This document shows, in pieces, positions 1 to 8,578 of a stretch of 42,995 bases of DNA. The stretch comes from Thermoguttaceae bacterium. Lineage in GTDB: Bacteria; Planctomycetota; Planctomycetia; Pirellulales; Thermoguttaceae. Positions within the stretch are counted from its first letter, which is position 1. Each line of letters opens with the position of its first letter. The notes under the pieces are model-generated. The model saw only the letters and a program-made list of their open reading frames with translations, was not told the origin of the DNA and did no database searches. A program made the translations under genes and the position numbers. The stretch is from positions 1 to 42,995 of the forward strand of contig JAFYQR010000059.1 of assembly GCA_017559825.1 (NCBI GenBank), written 5' to 3'.

Positions 1-54
1 AATATCGGGAACGAGGATTCGTTGTTTGCGTAATTGTTAAAATCGTTAAAAACG

Positions 55-1347
55 TTATTCGACGGGCGTTTCTTCCGGTTCCGCTCTCTTGAGGATTCCG
101 GGTTCGCCCGCTTCGACTTCCGTTTCTTCGAGCGTTTCGTTTTCCGTTTCTTCGAACTCAAAGTCGATTTCGTCGGGCGCGGCGAGTTCTTGGGCGCGAA
201 CGCGAGCGGCTTGAACCGCCGGGAAAAGGAAACTGGCGACGACTCCGACGACGGCGGCGCTTCCGGTCGCTTTCGCGGCTTCTTTCGTCAAGTCGCGTTC
301 GAGAACGAGCTCGGCGCCGTTTTGTTTTGGAAGTTGCGAACGGATTTGTCCGCGCCAAAGTTCGCGAGCGAGCGGAAGGAGGTTGAACTCTTCGACGTAT
401 TTTTCGGAAATCGGCAGGTCGGCGAGCGCGTTCGTTTTCGGGGCGAACTTTTGCTTCGCGATTTCATCGACGAACGCTTGAATCGCGGCCAAGAAACGAC
501 CCGAGTCGACCGGCGCGTTGAAGCGCAGCGTCGTTCGGTCGGAGATCGTTCCGAGGTCGGCGACGTAACGAGCGTCGACGAAGGTCGAGTCGAAGATTTC
601 AAGCGCGTCGCGGGCGGAGCGAGGGAATTGCGAAACGAGCGCTTGCGACTCGCCGTCGGTCGCCGCGTCGAGGAACGGGCGAATCCGGAGCGTTCCGCAA
701 TATCCGGCGACGAACGCGTCGGCGTTTTGCTTGAAAAACGACTCGATTTTGCGATTTTCGCTCGATTTGAAATTTTTGTAATAGCGCCCAAACGCTTTCA
801 GGTCTTGCGCGACGACAAGGCAACGGTCTTGGTAGACGGCGGCGTCGAAGCCCTTGCCGCGAGCGGCGAGTTTCGCGGTCGTCGTCCAAAGCTCGCGCTG
901 TTCTTCGCTCGCTTTGTCGACCGGAACGAGAAGCGCGAGGCCTTCGCCCTTCGAGCTTTGCAGGACGAGGAACGCTTCGCCCGGGAGGACCGTTTCGCGA
1001 GCTTCGGCGAGTTTCGCTCGGCCGTCTTCGACGAGCGCGGCGAACGTTTTATCGAGCTCGGCGCCGACTTTTTCGACCGAAGCGGCGTCGTAGCCGAAAT
1101 CTTTCAGCGCGGTCGCGGCGATCCCGTCGAGCGTTTCGGCGAGGCGGGCGACGTCGATATTATCGAAATTAACGCGAACGACGGCGAGCGTGTCCTTATT
1201 AATAAAGGGCGAAATCGATCCGGTCGCGGCGTCGGCGGCGAAGGCGGTCGTTCCGAGAACGAGCGAGAAAAGAGCGGCGGCGACGGCGCTCGAACGGGCG
1301 AAGAGGCGCGCTCGTCGGCGGAGCGAGAAAAGCGGCGAAAAAATCAT
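55..1347 (-). CDS. Secreted protein of unknown function (430 aa)
   Basis: I do not recognise a family. The N-terminus is arginine-rich and then strongly hydrophobic (residues about 10-38, ending in a TTAFA-A type cleavage site), which reads as a Sec signal peptide for export. The body is a mixed alpha/beta protein with several charged helices and no obvious catalytic motif. Near residues 370-390 there is a hydrophobic stretch ending in FLFPAVQAARVRAQ. It closely resembles the N-terminal pilin-like helix of DUF1559 proteins (family-typical LLPAVQAAREAAR) but sits near the C-terminus. The tail is very acidic (Glu/Thr-rich). The ATG start at 1347 is supported by AAGGAA at 1354-1359 and by a good upstream promoter. 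It lies directly downstream of the triple-DUF1559 gene on the same strand, with its own promoter between. The coding assignment is firm; the function is unknown. Confidence 0.8.
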   Translation of the reverse strand: MIFSPLFSLRRRARLFARSSAVAAALFSLVLGTTAFAADAATGSISPFINKDTLAVVRVNFDNIDVARLAETLDGIAATALKDFGYDAASVEKVGAELDKTFAALVEDGRAKLAEARETVLPGEAFLVLQSSKGEGLALLVPVDKASEEQRELWTTTAKLAARGKGFDAAVYQDRCLVVAQDLKAFGRYYKNFKSSENRKIESFFKQNADAFVAGYCGTLRIRPFLDAATDGESQALVSQFPRSARDALEIFDSTFVDARYVADLGTISDRTTLRFNAPVDSGRFLAAIQAFVDEIAKQKFAPKTNALADLPISEKYVEEFNLLPLARELWRGQIRSQLPKQNGAELVLERDLTKEAAKATGSAAVVGVVASFLFPAVQAARVRAQELAAPDEIDFEFEETENETLEETEVEAGEPGILKRAEPEETPVE

Positions 1348-1463
1348 CGGTGTTCCTTAATCAAACGGTTGGCGAACGGGCGACGGCGGCAAAAGCGGAA
1401 GCCGTCGGCGGTCGAACAGTCGAACGGTTGAGAACGCGGCGTCGGGACGCGGCGATTTTCTCA

Positions 1464-1492
1464 ATTATACCGGGACGCGGCGTCGACGTCAA
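1464..1492 (-). promoter_or_regulatory. Sigma70-type promoter of the 55-1347 gene
   Basis: On the minus strand, TTGACG (1487-1492), 17 bases and TATAAT (1464-1469). The predicted leader to the ATG at 1347 is about 110 nt. Confidence 0.6.
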
Positions 1493-1644
1493 AGAAATTC
1501 GACCGCCTAGGAAGAATTATCGCGATTTTTTCCGAATTTCTCGCGGCTTTTTGCAACTTGTTCCGGTTGCGCCGGAAGCGCCGGAAACGCCGAGAAAAAC
1601 GGGAGACGAACGGAGCGAAGAATCGCTTCGCAAGAAACGCGAAC

Positions 1645-1672
1645 CGCCGTCGAGCGCGGAGACTCGACGGCG
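1645..1672 (-). terminator. Hairpin after the triple-DUF1559 gene
   Basis: A perfect 10-bp stem (CGCCGTCGAG with CTCGACGGCG, 8-nt loop) begins 17 bases after the stop codon of the leftward gene ending at 1689. The following U-tract is poor, so it may be a weak terminator or a 3'-end protecting hairpin. The rest of 1348-1688 holds only this hairpin, GCCGGAA-type short repeats and the promoter of the next gene. Confidence 0.4.
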
Positions 1673-1688
1673 TTCAAGCGGCGGGAGG

Positions 1689-3692
1689 TTAGCGGGCGAA
1701 GAGCGCGTCGCCGCCGTTTCGAGTAACGCAAGCCTTCAAGAAACTCGGCGAAAGCGTCGAGGGAAGAAGCGCGGCGCGACCGTCGGCGAAAGCGGCCGGA
1801 ACGGCGCCGGGCGCGTCGGCGACGTTTTTGAGGAACTCGTCGAGCGTCAAGTCGGCGTTCGGGTCCATCCAGCAGACCGGCTCCTTCCGCTCGACGAAAA
1901 GGAGGGTGTTCGTCGATCCGTCGGGAATATCGGCGAAGCGGATTCCAAGACGGGAGCCCGGCTCTTTCGCCGGTTGGAGCGCGGCGGTTTCGTCGGCGAC
2001 GCAAGCGTAAACGCAACCTTGAACCTTGGAGCCGGGACGGCAAAAAATCGCGGGCGTTTGGTCGTGGAATTGGCGGTTGTGCTCCGAATCCCAAGGCTCG
2101 TCGAGGCGGATTTTTTTGTAAAGCTCGTTTTGACCGAGGTAAGGCAAGAGGAAGACGCGCCAACTGTGCAGCGGGGCGCCGTCGGCGTCGACCGAACAAC
2201 GCGCCGGGAGCGACATATTGAGGTCGTAAAAGTTGTGCGCCGCGAGCGCGAGACGTCGCAAATTGTCGAGCGACCGCGCTTGCCAATCCGCTTGGGTCGC
2301 CCCTTGAACGCGAGCGAGGAAGGGCGCGAAATCGATTTCTTCGCCGCCGTTTCGGGTGATCGCCGCTTTTAAAAACGTCGGGTCGGCGTCGCGGCGAAGA
2401 ACGAGAGCGCGACCGTCGACCAATGAAACGTTTGTTCCGCCGTCGCGGTAGGCGCTTCCTTCGGCGACGTTTTTGAGGAACTCGTCGAGCGTCAAGTCGG
2501 CGTTCGGGTCCATCCAGCAGACCGGCTCCTTCCGCTCGACGTAAAGAATCGTGTTCGAGACGCCGTCGGTAAAGGAGGCGATACGGGCGCCGAGTTGCGA
2601 ACCCGATTCTTTCGCCGGTTGGAGCGCGGCGCGTTCGGAAGCGACGCAAACGTAAACGCAGCCTTTGTCGTCGGAGCCGGGACGGCGGAAAAGTTTGGGC
2701 GTTTTCGAGTGGAATTGGCGGTTGTGTTCGCTGTCCCAAGGCTCGTCGAGGCGAATTTGCTTGTAAAGTTCTCCTTGTTCGACAAACGGCAGGAGGAAAA
2801 CGCGCCAACTGTGGAGCGGTTTGCCGTCGGCGTCGACCGAATACCGGGCCGGGAACGCGGACTTATGCGCGTCGGCGAAGTTGTGCGTCGCGAGCGTAAT
2901 CTGTTTTAAGTTGTTGATCGACTGCGTTTTGAGCGCCGCGGCTTGGAATTCCAGGGCGGGCGCGACGGGCGGTTGCGGAACGATTTCGCCGCCCGCTCGG
3001 GTAACGTAAGCCTTCAAGACGGACGGTTCGCTCGACTTCGGAAGGAGCGCGGCGCGACCGTCGACGAAAACGGCCGGAACGGCGTCGGGCGCGTCGGCGA
3101 CGGTCGCGAGGAACTCGTCGAGCGTCAAGTCGACGTTCGGATCCATCCAACAGACCGACTCCTTCCGCTCGACGAAGAGAACGGTGTTCATCGTGCCGTC
3201 GATGAACGCGCCGAGTCGGAAGCCGAGTTGGGAACCCGGCTCTTTCGCCGGTTGGAGCGCGGCGGTTTTATCGACGACGCAAGAGTAAACGCAACCGGGG
3301 TCGGAGGAGCCGGGACGGCGGAAAATCTCGGGCGCCTTCGAGTGAAATTGGCGGTTGTGCTCGCTGTCCCAAGGCTCGTCGAGGCGGATTTGCTTGTAAA
3401 GTTCGTTTTGCTCGATAAACGGCAGAAGGAAAACGCGCCAACTGTGCAGCGGTTTGCCGTTCGCGTCGACCGAATAATGCGCCGGGAGCGACATATGGCG
3501 GTCGTAAAAATTCTGCGCCGCGAGGGCGAGTTGTTTTAGGTTGCGGAGCGACCGTAATTGGGCGGCGGACGGCGCGGCGGGCGGTTGATTCGCGTCTTGC
3601 GCGAACGCGGACGGGGCGAGCGTCGGGGCGGCGGCGAAAAGCGCGGCGCCGAGGAAAACGGGCGCGAGGGCGGCGAGGAGGTTGCGTCGCAT
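1689..3692 (-). CDS. Secreted protein with three tandem DUF1559-type units (667 aa)
   Basis: A Sec signal peptide (residues 1-31, ending SAFAQ) is followed by three copies of a roughly 210-residue unit starting near residues 45, 258 and 470. Each has NLKQ/NLRR-hALA-HNF-D, then S-PA-YSVDADGKPLHSWRVFLLP, EQ-ELYKQIRLDEPWDSEHNRQFH, RPGS, and VERKE-VCWMDPN-DLTLDEFL. These are hallmarks of the planctomycete DUF1559 family. Typical family members have one unit behind a pilin-like N-terminal methylation helix; here that helix is replaced by a plain signal peptide. The reading frame stays open upstream to 4100, but ATG 3692 is chosen because it begins the signal peptide, follows AAAGGG, and lies below a good promoter at 3819-3847. 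Two units share an 81-nt identical stretch. The role is unknown, presumably extracytoplasmic. Confidence 0.85.
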   Translation of the reverse strand: MRRNLLAALAPVFLGAALFAAAPTLAPSAFAQDANQPPAAPSAAQLRSLRNLKQLALAAQNFYDRHMSLPAHYSVDANGKPLHSWRVFLLPFIEQNELYKQIRLDEPWDSEHNRQFHSKAPEIFRRPGSSDPGCVYSCVVDKTAALQPAKEPGSQLGFRLGAFIDGTMNTVLFVERKESVCWMDPNVDLTLDEFLATVADAPDAVPAVFVDGRAALLPKSSEPSVLKAYVTRAGGEIVPQPPVAPALEFQAAALKTQSINNLKQITLATHNFADAHKSAFPARYSVDADGKPLHSWRVFLLPFVEQGELYKQIRLDEPWDSEHNRQFHSKTPKLFRRPGSDDKGCVYVCVASERAALQPAKESGSQLGARIASFTDGVSNTILYVERKEPVCWMDPNADLTLDEFLKNVAEGSAYRDGGTNVSLVDGRALVLRRDADPTFLKAAITRNGGEEIDFAPFLARVQGATQADWQARSLDNLRRLALAAHNFYDLNMSLPARCSVDADGAPLHSWRVFLLPYLGQNELYKKIRLDEPWDSEHNRQFHDQTPAIFCRPGSKVQGCVYACVADETAALQPAKEPGSRLGIRFADIPDGSTNTLLFVERKEPVCWMDPNADLTLDEFLKNVADAPGAVPAAFADGRAALLPSTLSPSFLKACVTRNGGDALFAR
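1816..1896. repeat. 81-bp perfect direct repeat, copy 1 (unit 3 of the DUF1559 gene)
   Basis: Positions 1816-1896 are identical to 2461-2541, 645 bp apart. The repeat encodes the VERKEPVCWMDPNADL region. A diverged third copy lies at 3093-3173. Confidence 0.9.
2461..2541. repeat. 81-bp perfect direct repeat, copy 2 (unit 2 of the DUF1559 gene)
   Basis: Identical to 1816-1896. The identity includes third codon positions, which suggests recent duplication or gene conversion between units 2 and 3. Confidence 0.9.
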
Positions 3693-3818
3693 TGGAAACC
3701 CTTTCTTGTCTTGGCGAAGTAAAACGGGAAAGCGTCGACGGTCGACGCGCATTAATAATATCGACAACACGGCGTCGCATAACAACGAAAAAAGCGCCGC
3801 GACGTCGACTTGTTTCAT

Positions 3819-3847
3819 ATTGTAACGAGGGTTGGGACGAATTGCAA
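3819..3847 (-). promoter_or_regulatory. Promoter of the triple-DUF1559 gene
   Basis: On the minus strand, TTGCAA (3842-3847), 17 bases and TACAAT (3819-3824). The leader to ATG 3692 would be about 120 nt. The promoter lies inside the longer upstream open frame, which supports the internal start. Confidence 0.5.
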
Positions 3848-3970
3848 CGCTTTGCGAGCGATTTTTGTCGAAAAAGTCGTTAAAAAACGGTCGAAGCGAT
3901 CGAAATGGTTGCGATAATAATGGTTTTAGCGGTTTTAACGGTTTTGGCGACCGGCGGCGTCGGCGGCAGA

Positions 3971-4000
3971 GGGCGTCGAGGCGCGTCGAGGCGCGTCGGG
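3971..4000. repeat. Short tandem repeat, about 3 x 10 bp
   Basis: Three near-perfect copies of GCGCGTCGAG lie in the divergent intergenic region (3693-4192), between the leftward and rightward promoters. Apart from those promoters and this repeat I see nothing else in the region. Confidence 0.5.
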
Positions 4001-4031
4001 AAACGTTGGGCAAACGGCGCGGCGGGGCTCC

Positions 4032-4059
4032 TTGACGAAACGGCGGTTCGGCGTATAAT
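4032..4059 (+). promoter_or_regulatory. Promoter of metG
   Basis: TTGACG (4032-4037), 16 bases and TATAAT (4054-4059). The leader to the ATG at 4193 is about 125 nt. The same architecture precedes the alcohol dehydrogenase, tRNA-Ala and carB. Confidence 0.7.
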
Positions 4060-4192
4060 GACGGGGAATCGGCGCCGCGTCGGAGGGCGTTCGCCGTCAA
4101 GAAAACCGCGATCGTTAAAGACGTTAAAGTCGGCGCGGTCTTCCTCGGTTTGGAATCGAATGAAATTCAAACAGAAGTGCGAAAATAAAATA

Positions 4193-6352
4193 ATGAGCGG
4201 ACGAAAGATTTTAGTAACGAGCGCGCTCCCTTACGCCAACGGCGACATTCACATCGGGCACCTCGTCGAATACATTCAAACGGACGTTTGGGTTCGGTTC
4301 CAAAAACTGCGCGGCGAAAACTGCCGTTACTTCTGCGCCGACGACACGCACGGCGCCGCGATCACCATCTCGGCCCGTAAAAAAGGCGTTACTGAAGAAG
4401 AGTTTATCGCCGAAGTCAACGAAAAACACCGCGCCGACTTCGCCGGGTTCGGGATCGAGTTCGACCATTACGGCAGCACGAACTCGCCGCAAACCCGCCG
4501 CTTCTGCGACGAGATTTGGGGGAAACTCCGCGAAGCCGGTTTTGTCGCCGAACGCGAAATCGAACAGCTCTTCGACCCGGTTGAAGGCCGCTTCCTCGCC
4601 GACCGCTTCGTCCGCGGAACCTGCCCGAAATGCGGCAAAACCGACCAATACGGCGACAGCTGCGAGTGCGGCGCCGTCTATTCGCCGACCGAGCTGATCG
4701 ACCCGAAAAGCGCGCTCTCCGGAGCGACGCCGGAACTGCGCAAGGCGAAACACCTCTTCGTCGAGATCGAAAAAGCGCGTCCGTTCCTCGAACGTTGGAT
4801 CGACGAGTCAGGCGCCCTGCAGTCGGAAATCGCGAATTACCTCAAGGGCCAATTCCTCGGCGACGAACTTTGGCCTTGGGACGTTTCGCGTCCGGCGCCG
4901 TATTTCGGCTTCGAGATTCCGGATTCGCCCGGCAACTACTGGTACGTTTGGTTCGACGCGCCGATCGGCTATATGGGGTCGACGCTCGAATGGTGCGAGA
5001 AAAACGGCGAAGATTTCGACGGTTGGTGGCGCGACCCGGCGACGGAAATTCACCACTTCATCGGGAAGGACATCACCTATTTCCACACGCTCTTTTGGCC
5101 GGCGACGCTCAAAACGGCGGGCTTCAACCTCCCGAAAAAGGTGCATATCCACGGCTTTTTGACCGTCGACGGCGAAAAAATGTCGAAGTCGAAGGGGACG
5201 TTCGTCTTGGCGCGCACGTACTTGAATCACCTCGACCCGTCGTACTTGCGCTATTTCTTCTCGACGAAAACGAGTTCCCGCGTCGACGACCTCGACCTGA
5301 ACTTGGAGGAAATGGAGCTGAAAGTCAACGCGGACTTGGTCGGCGTCGTCGTCAACTTGGCGAGCCGCACCGCGAAGTTCGCGAACGCGACCGGTTTGGC
5401 CGACGTTTACCCGGAAGACGGCGGACTCTTCGCGGAAGCGGCGGCGAAATCGGAAGAAATCGCGGCGGCGTACGAAGAGCGCGACTTCGGAAAGGCGATT
5501 CGAACGATTTTGGAATGCGGTTACCGCGCCAATCGTTACGTCGAGGAGACCGCGCCTTGGACGCTCCGCAAGGAATGGGCCGCGCTCGAAAAGGACGAAA
5601 CCGCGACGCCGGAAGCGCGGGAAGCGGCTCGCCGTCGTCTGCAAGACGCCGTTACGGTCAGTTTGAACCTCTTCCGCCAAGTCGTCGTTTACTTGGCGCC
5701 GGTCTTGCCGGAGTTGGCGAAGAAGACGGAAGAGCTGCTTAACACGAAGATTGAAAGTTGGAACGACGCGCAGTCGCCGATTCTCGGAACGGCGGTGAAC
5801 GAATACCGTCATATGATGGCGCGCGTCCCGAAGGAAGGAATCGCAGCGATGCTTGAAGAATCGAAAGAAACGTTGAAACCGGAAGCCGAAACCGCTCCGG
5901 TCGCCGAAACCCCCGAAACCGCCGCCGTCGAAGGCGCCGAAAACGCGGAAACCGCCGCTCCGGTCGGGATCGCGCCTTGGTTCGACTCCGCGGAACCGTT
6001 GGCCGCGGAACCGATGAGCGAAACGATCACGATCGACGACTTTTTGAAGGTCGACCTCCGCGTCGGTCGCATTATCGAAGCGGAGCAAGTGAAGGAAGCG
6101 CGCAAGTTGCTGAAATTGAAGATTTCGCTCGGCGGCGACGAAACGCGACAAGTTTTCGCCGGGATTAAAGCGGCGTATCCGGAAGCGGAAAAGCTGATCG
6201 GCAAACTGGTCGTTTTCGTCGCGAACCTTCAACCGCGCCAAATGAAGTTCGGTCTTAGCGAAGGGATGGTCGTCGCGAGCGGCCCCGGCGGCCCGGAAGT
6301 CTTCCTGACCTTCCCGGACGAAGGCGCGAAACCGGGGATGCGCTTGCACTAA
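4193..6352 (+). CDS. metG: Methionyl-tRNA synthetase (719 aa)
   Basis: Charges tRNA-Met with methionine in the cytoplasm. The class I signatures are present: HIGH at residues 20-23 following [10 protein letters not shown], and KMSKS at 329-333. The zinc knuckle has four cysteines (C144, C147, C157, C159) in CPKC...CEC, as in the E. coli-type MetG1 subclass. A Glu/Ala/Thr/Pro-rich linker (about 565-605) leads to a C-terminal Trbp111/EMAP-like tRNA-binding and dimerisation domain (about 610-719; [25 protein letters not shown]). I chose ATG 4193 because the conserved N-terminus begins there. An in-frame ATG at 4160 would add 11 residues, and neither has a strong Shine-Dalgarno site. It has its own promoter and terminator, so it is probably monocistronic. 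Confidence 0.97.
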   Translation: MSGRKILVTSALPYANGDIHIGHLVEYIQTDVWVRFQKLRGENCRYFCADDTHGAAITISARKKGVTEEEFIAEVNEKHRADFAGFGIEFDHYGSTNSPQTRRFCDEIWGKLREAGFVAEREIEQLFDPVEGRFLADRFVRGTCPKCGKTDQYGDSCECGAVYSPTELIDPKSALSGATPELRKAKHLFVEIEKARPFLERWIDESGALQSEIANYLKGQFLGDELWPWDVSRPAPYFGFEIPDSPGNYWYVWFDAPIGYMGSTLEWCEKNGEDFDGWWRDPATEIHHFIGKDITYFHTLFWPATLKTAGFNLPKKVHIHGFLTVDGEKMSKSKGTFVLARTYLNHLDPSYLRYFFSTKTSSRVDDLDLNLEEMELKVNADLVGVVVNLASRTAKFANATGLADVYPEDGGLFAEAAAKSEEIAAAYEERDFGKAIRTILECGYRANRYVEETAPWTLRKEWAALEKDETATPEAREAARRRLQDAVTVSLNLFRQVVVYLAPVLPELAKKTEELLNTKIESWNDAQSPILGTAVNEYRHMMARVPKEGIAAMLEESKETLKPEAETAPVAETPETAAVEGAENAETAAPVGIAPWFDSAEPLAAEPMSETITIDDFLKVDLRVGRIIEAEQVKEARKLLKLKISLGGDETRQVFAGIKAAYPEAEKLIGKLVVFVANLQPRQMKFGLSEGMVVASGPGGPEVFLTFPDEGAKPGMRLH

Positions 6353-6371
6353 GTCGCGATTTAAAGTCGTT

Positions 6372-6407
6372 AAACCGTTCGGCGTTTCGGCGTCGAGCGG
6401 TTTTTTT
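6372..6407 (+). terminator. Rho-independent terminator of metG
   Basis: AAACCGTTCG pairs with CGAGCGGTTT (one G-U pair) and is followed by a T7 run, starting 20 bases past the metG stop. The remainder of 6408-6729 is AT-rich with no gene. Confidence 0.75.
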
Positions 6408-6640
6408 ATCGAATAAATATCGAGTTATTCGCCGTTGACAATAAGTAAAATTACGACTGACGCGAAATTTGAAAACGCGAGAAATTACGAGGCCAAACGC
6501 GAGGCGTCGCGTCGCGAAATCTTGGGGTTCGCCGTTGCCGTAAGTTGAAATTTATCCTTCGCGCGGCGTTTTAGACGTCGCGATAAAATATTTCTATCAA
6601 AGTAGTAATAACGGCGCGATCCGAGAAAATGAAAAGCGGC

Positions 6641-6668
6641 TTTTCAAGCGGCGATTCGACGGTAAAAT
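6641..6668 (+). promoter_or_regulatory. Possible promoter of the flippase gene
   Basis: TTTTCA (6641-6646), 16 bases and TAAAAT (6663-6668), about 60 nt before the ATG at 6730. Both boxes are imperfect. Confidence 0.3.
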
Positions 6669-6729
6669 AAGGACAAGGCGAAAACGTCGCGGCGGGGCAA
6701 GTTTCCGGAAACGCAAGGGATAAACGTCG

Positions 6730-8415
6730 ATGAATCAAGGGTTAAAACGCCTGCTAAAGGGCGCGGGATTTTCGGGCGGAGCGCTTCTTGTCGGGATATT
6801 TTTCGGAATTTTTTTGACGCCTTATACGCTCGCGACGTTGGGGGAGCGCGCTTATGGGATTTACGTCTGCGCGTCTCTTTTCGCCGGGTGGTGCGGACTC
6901 CTTGATTTCGGTTTAACAACGACGACAAGTCGTTTCGTAACAAGATATTGCGCGATCGACGATTGGGACGGGCTGAACGAAATCGGCTCGACGGCGATCG
7001 TTCTTTTCGGCGCGCTTTCGGCGGCGGTCGTTTCAACGGCGTTCGTCGCATGCGGCGCGGCGTTTTTTTTCGCGACCGGGGCGGACGCTCCGACGCTGGC
7101 GGCCGCGCTCTTTTGTTCCGGCGTATCTTTCGCGATTTCAAAGGTTTCGGACGGCGTTTGCGGCGTGTTGCGCGGCGCGTTGCGACAAGAGCTGACGGGC
7201 GCGACCGTTTTCGTTTTCCGGATACTATTCGGCGTCGTCAACTTCGCGATTCTTTTTTTCGGCGGCCGCGTCGTCGCGCTCGTTGTTGGCAACGCTGTTC
7301 TAACTCTTTTGCAGTTAGTGGTTTATATTGCTCTGATGCGAGCGGCGGTTCCGCGTTTTCATTTTTCTTTTCGCTCGTTTCGGCCCGAGCGAGTTCGCGA
7401 GTTGTTCGAGTACGGAGTTTTCGCTTTTTTGGCGCAACTCGGAGAAACGGCGGTCGATCGGAGCGATCTTTTGTTGATTTCGGCGTTTATGTCGTTAAAC
7501 GACGTCGCTCGTTATAATTTGGTTGTCGTAACGCTTTGCAGTTACTTGACTTCTTTTGTCCGCGAAACGTCGACGTGGCAGACGAATTGGTTTGCGAAAC
7601 TCGCCGCGTCGACGGCGGAAACGCAAAAAATCGACGCGACGTCGATGAAAAAAAACGAAGGAACGTCGTCGGATAAAATTTACAGCAAGTCGCGGAAAGG
7701 TCGAGGCGAGAGAAATCATTGCGAAAAGGTGGGTTGCGAAGCGACGTTAAGCGCCGAGTTCTTCGCGTCGAGAGCGGCGATTCACCGCGCGTCGATTTGT
7801 TGGACGCTTTTTCTTTCCGGCGGCGTTTTAGCGTTTGGGCGCGCGTTCGTCGAGCGTTGGATCGGCGCGGCGTATTTGGACGTTTTTCCGGCGCTTTGCC
7901 TTTGCGTCGTCGCAACCGCTTTATATCGCGGGAGTTCCGAAACGAACGCCCGGGCGTTGCAGGGCGTCGCTCGGCATCGCGTTTTGGCCGTCGGCGCGAT
8001 TTTACACGGCGCCGCGAACGTCCTTTTGAGTCTTCTTTTTATCCGTTGCGGGCTCGGGTTATACGGCGTCGCGCTTGGAACTGTTTTACCCGGCGTCGCG
8101 ATTCATTTTGGGTGGCTTCCGAACGCGACCTGTCGGCTTCTCGGCGAACGGCGGCGAACGTATTGGTCGCGATGTTTTAAGGCGACGGCGCGGGGCGTCG
8201 CGGCGCTCGTCGTTCCGTTCGCGACGGTCTGGAACTGCGTTAAACCGGATTATTATTCGATTTGTTGTTGGGGCGTTTTTTACGTCGTCGTCGGCGGCGC
8301 GGCGCTTTTCGCGTTGGAAACGACCGGCGAAGAAAAACGAGCGTTGGGACGGCTGATTCGGAAACGGCGAGACGGGGCGTCGATGAACGGCGCCCAACGG
8401 CGCGACGTCGGGTAG
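6730..8415 (+). CDS. Wzx-like oligosaccharide flippase (561 aa)
   Basis: Probable polytopic inner-membrane exporter of lipid-linked oligosaccharides (MOP superfamily, polysaccharide biosynthesis branch). About 12-14 hydrophobic segments are visible. The N-terminus has the usual pattern: a short basic start, a first helix with GFSGGALLVGIFFGIFLTPYTL, then LG-RAYGIYV and FGLTTTTSRFV. A hydrophilic, Lys/Ser-rich insertion at about 290-335 splits the central helices and is longer than usual. The ATG is supported by AAGGGA about 8 nt upstream. No glycosyltransferases are adjacent, so the substrate cannot be inferred. The DPM1-like glycosyltransferase at 30.5 kb is the only other visible lipid-linked sugar gene. 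The family is fairly certain, the substrate unknown. Confidence 0.85.
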   Translation: MNQGLKRLLKGAGFSGGALLVGIFFGIFLTPYTLATLGERAYGIYVCASLFAGWCGLLDFGLTTTTSRFVTRYCAIDDWDGLNEIGSTAIVLFGALSAAVVSTAFVACGAAFFFATGADAPTLAAALFCSGVSFAISKVSDGVCGVLRGALRQELTGATVFVFRILFGVVNFAILFFGGRVVALVVGNAVLTLLQLVVYIALMRAAVPRFHFSFRSFRPERVRELFEYGVFAFLAQLGETAVDRSDLLLISAFMSLNDVARYNLVVVTLCSYLTSFVRETSTWQTNWFAKLAASTAETQKIDATSMKKNEGTSSDKIYSKSRKGRGERNHCEKVGCEATLSAEFFASRAAIHRASICWTLFLSGGVLAFGRAFVERWIGAAYLDVFPALCLCVVATALYRGSSETNARALQGVARHRVLAVGAILHGAANVLLSLLFIRCGLGLYGVALGTVLPGVAIHFGWLPNATCRLLGERRRTYWSRCFKATARGVAALVVPFATVWNCVKPDYYSICCWGVFYVVVGGAALFALETTGEEKRALGRLIRKRRDGASMNGAQRRDVG

Positions 8416-8469
8416 TCGAACCGCGGCGCGGGCGGCCGGAAGTTTTTTTGAGTTTTATCGAAAAATTGC

Positions 8470-8498
8470 TTGCGTTGTGAAGCTCGCGGCGGTAAAAT
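8470..8498 (+). promoter_or_regulatory. Promoter of the PHP-type phosphoesterase gene
   Basis: TTGCGT (8470-8475), 17 bases and TAAAAT (8493-8498), about 80 nt before the start codon. Confidence 0.45.
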
Positions 8499-8578
8499 AG
8501 AGGAGAAGTCGACGCGGCGTTCGGCGTGGGAACGAAAGCGCGTTTGACGTTTGTCTTGCCTTTTAAGGAGTTATTGAA

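Noticed and set aside
34-1431. 465-codon open frame on the plus strand opposite the secreted protein gene
   Set aside because: It runs antisense to a gene with signal peptide, SD and promoter. Its product is almost all Arg/Glu/Phe/Asp, a by-product of repeated cgtcg/cgacg words.
3693-4100. N-terminal extension of the DUF1559 protein up to 4100
   Set aside because: The extension is Arg/Pro-rich, lies over the promoter, and the signal peptide begins at 3692 behind an SD-like AAAGGG.
4808-6349. 513-codon open frame opposite metG
   Set aside because: metG is unambiguous here; the antisense product is compositionally biased.
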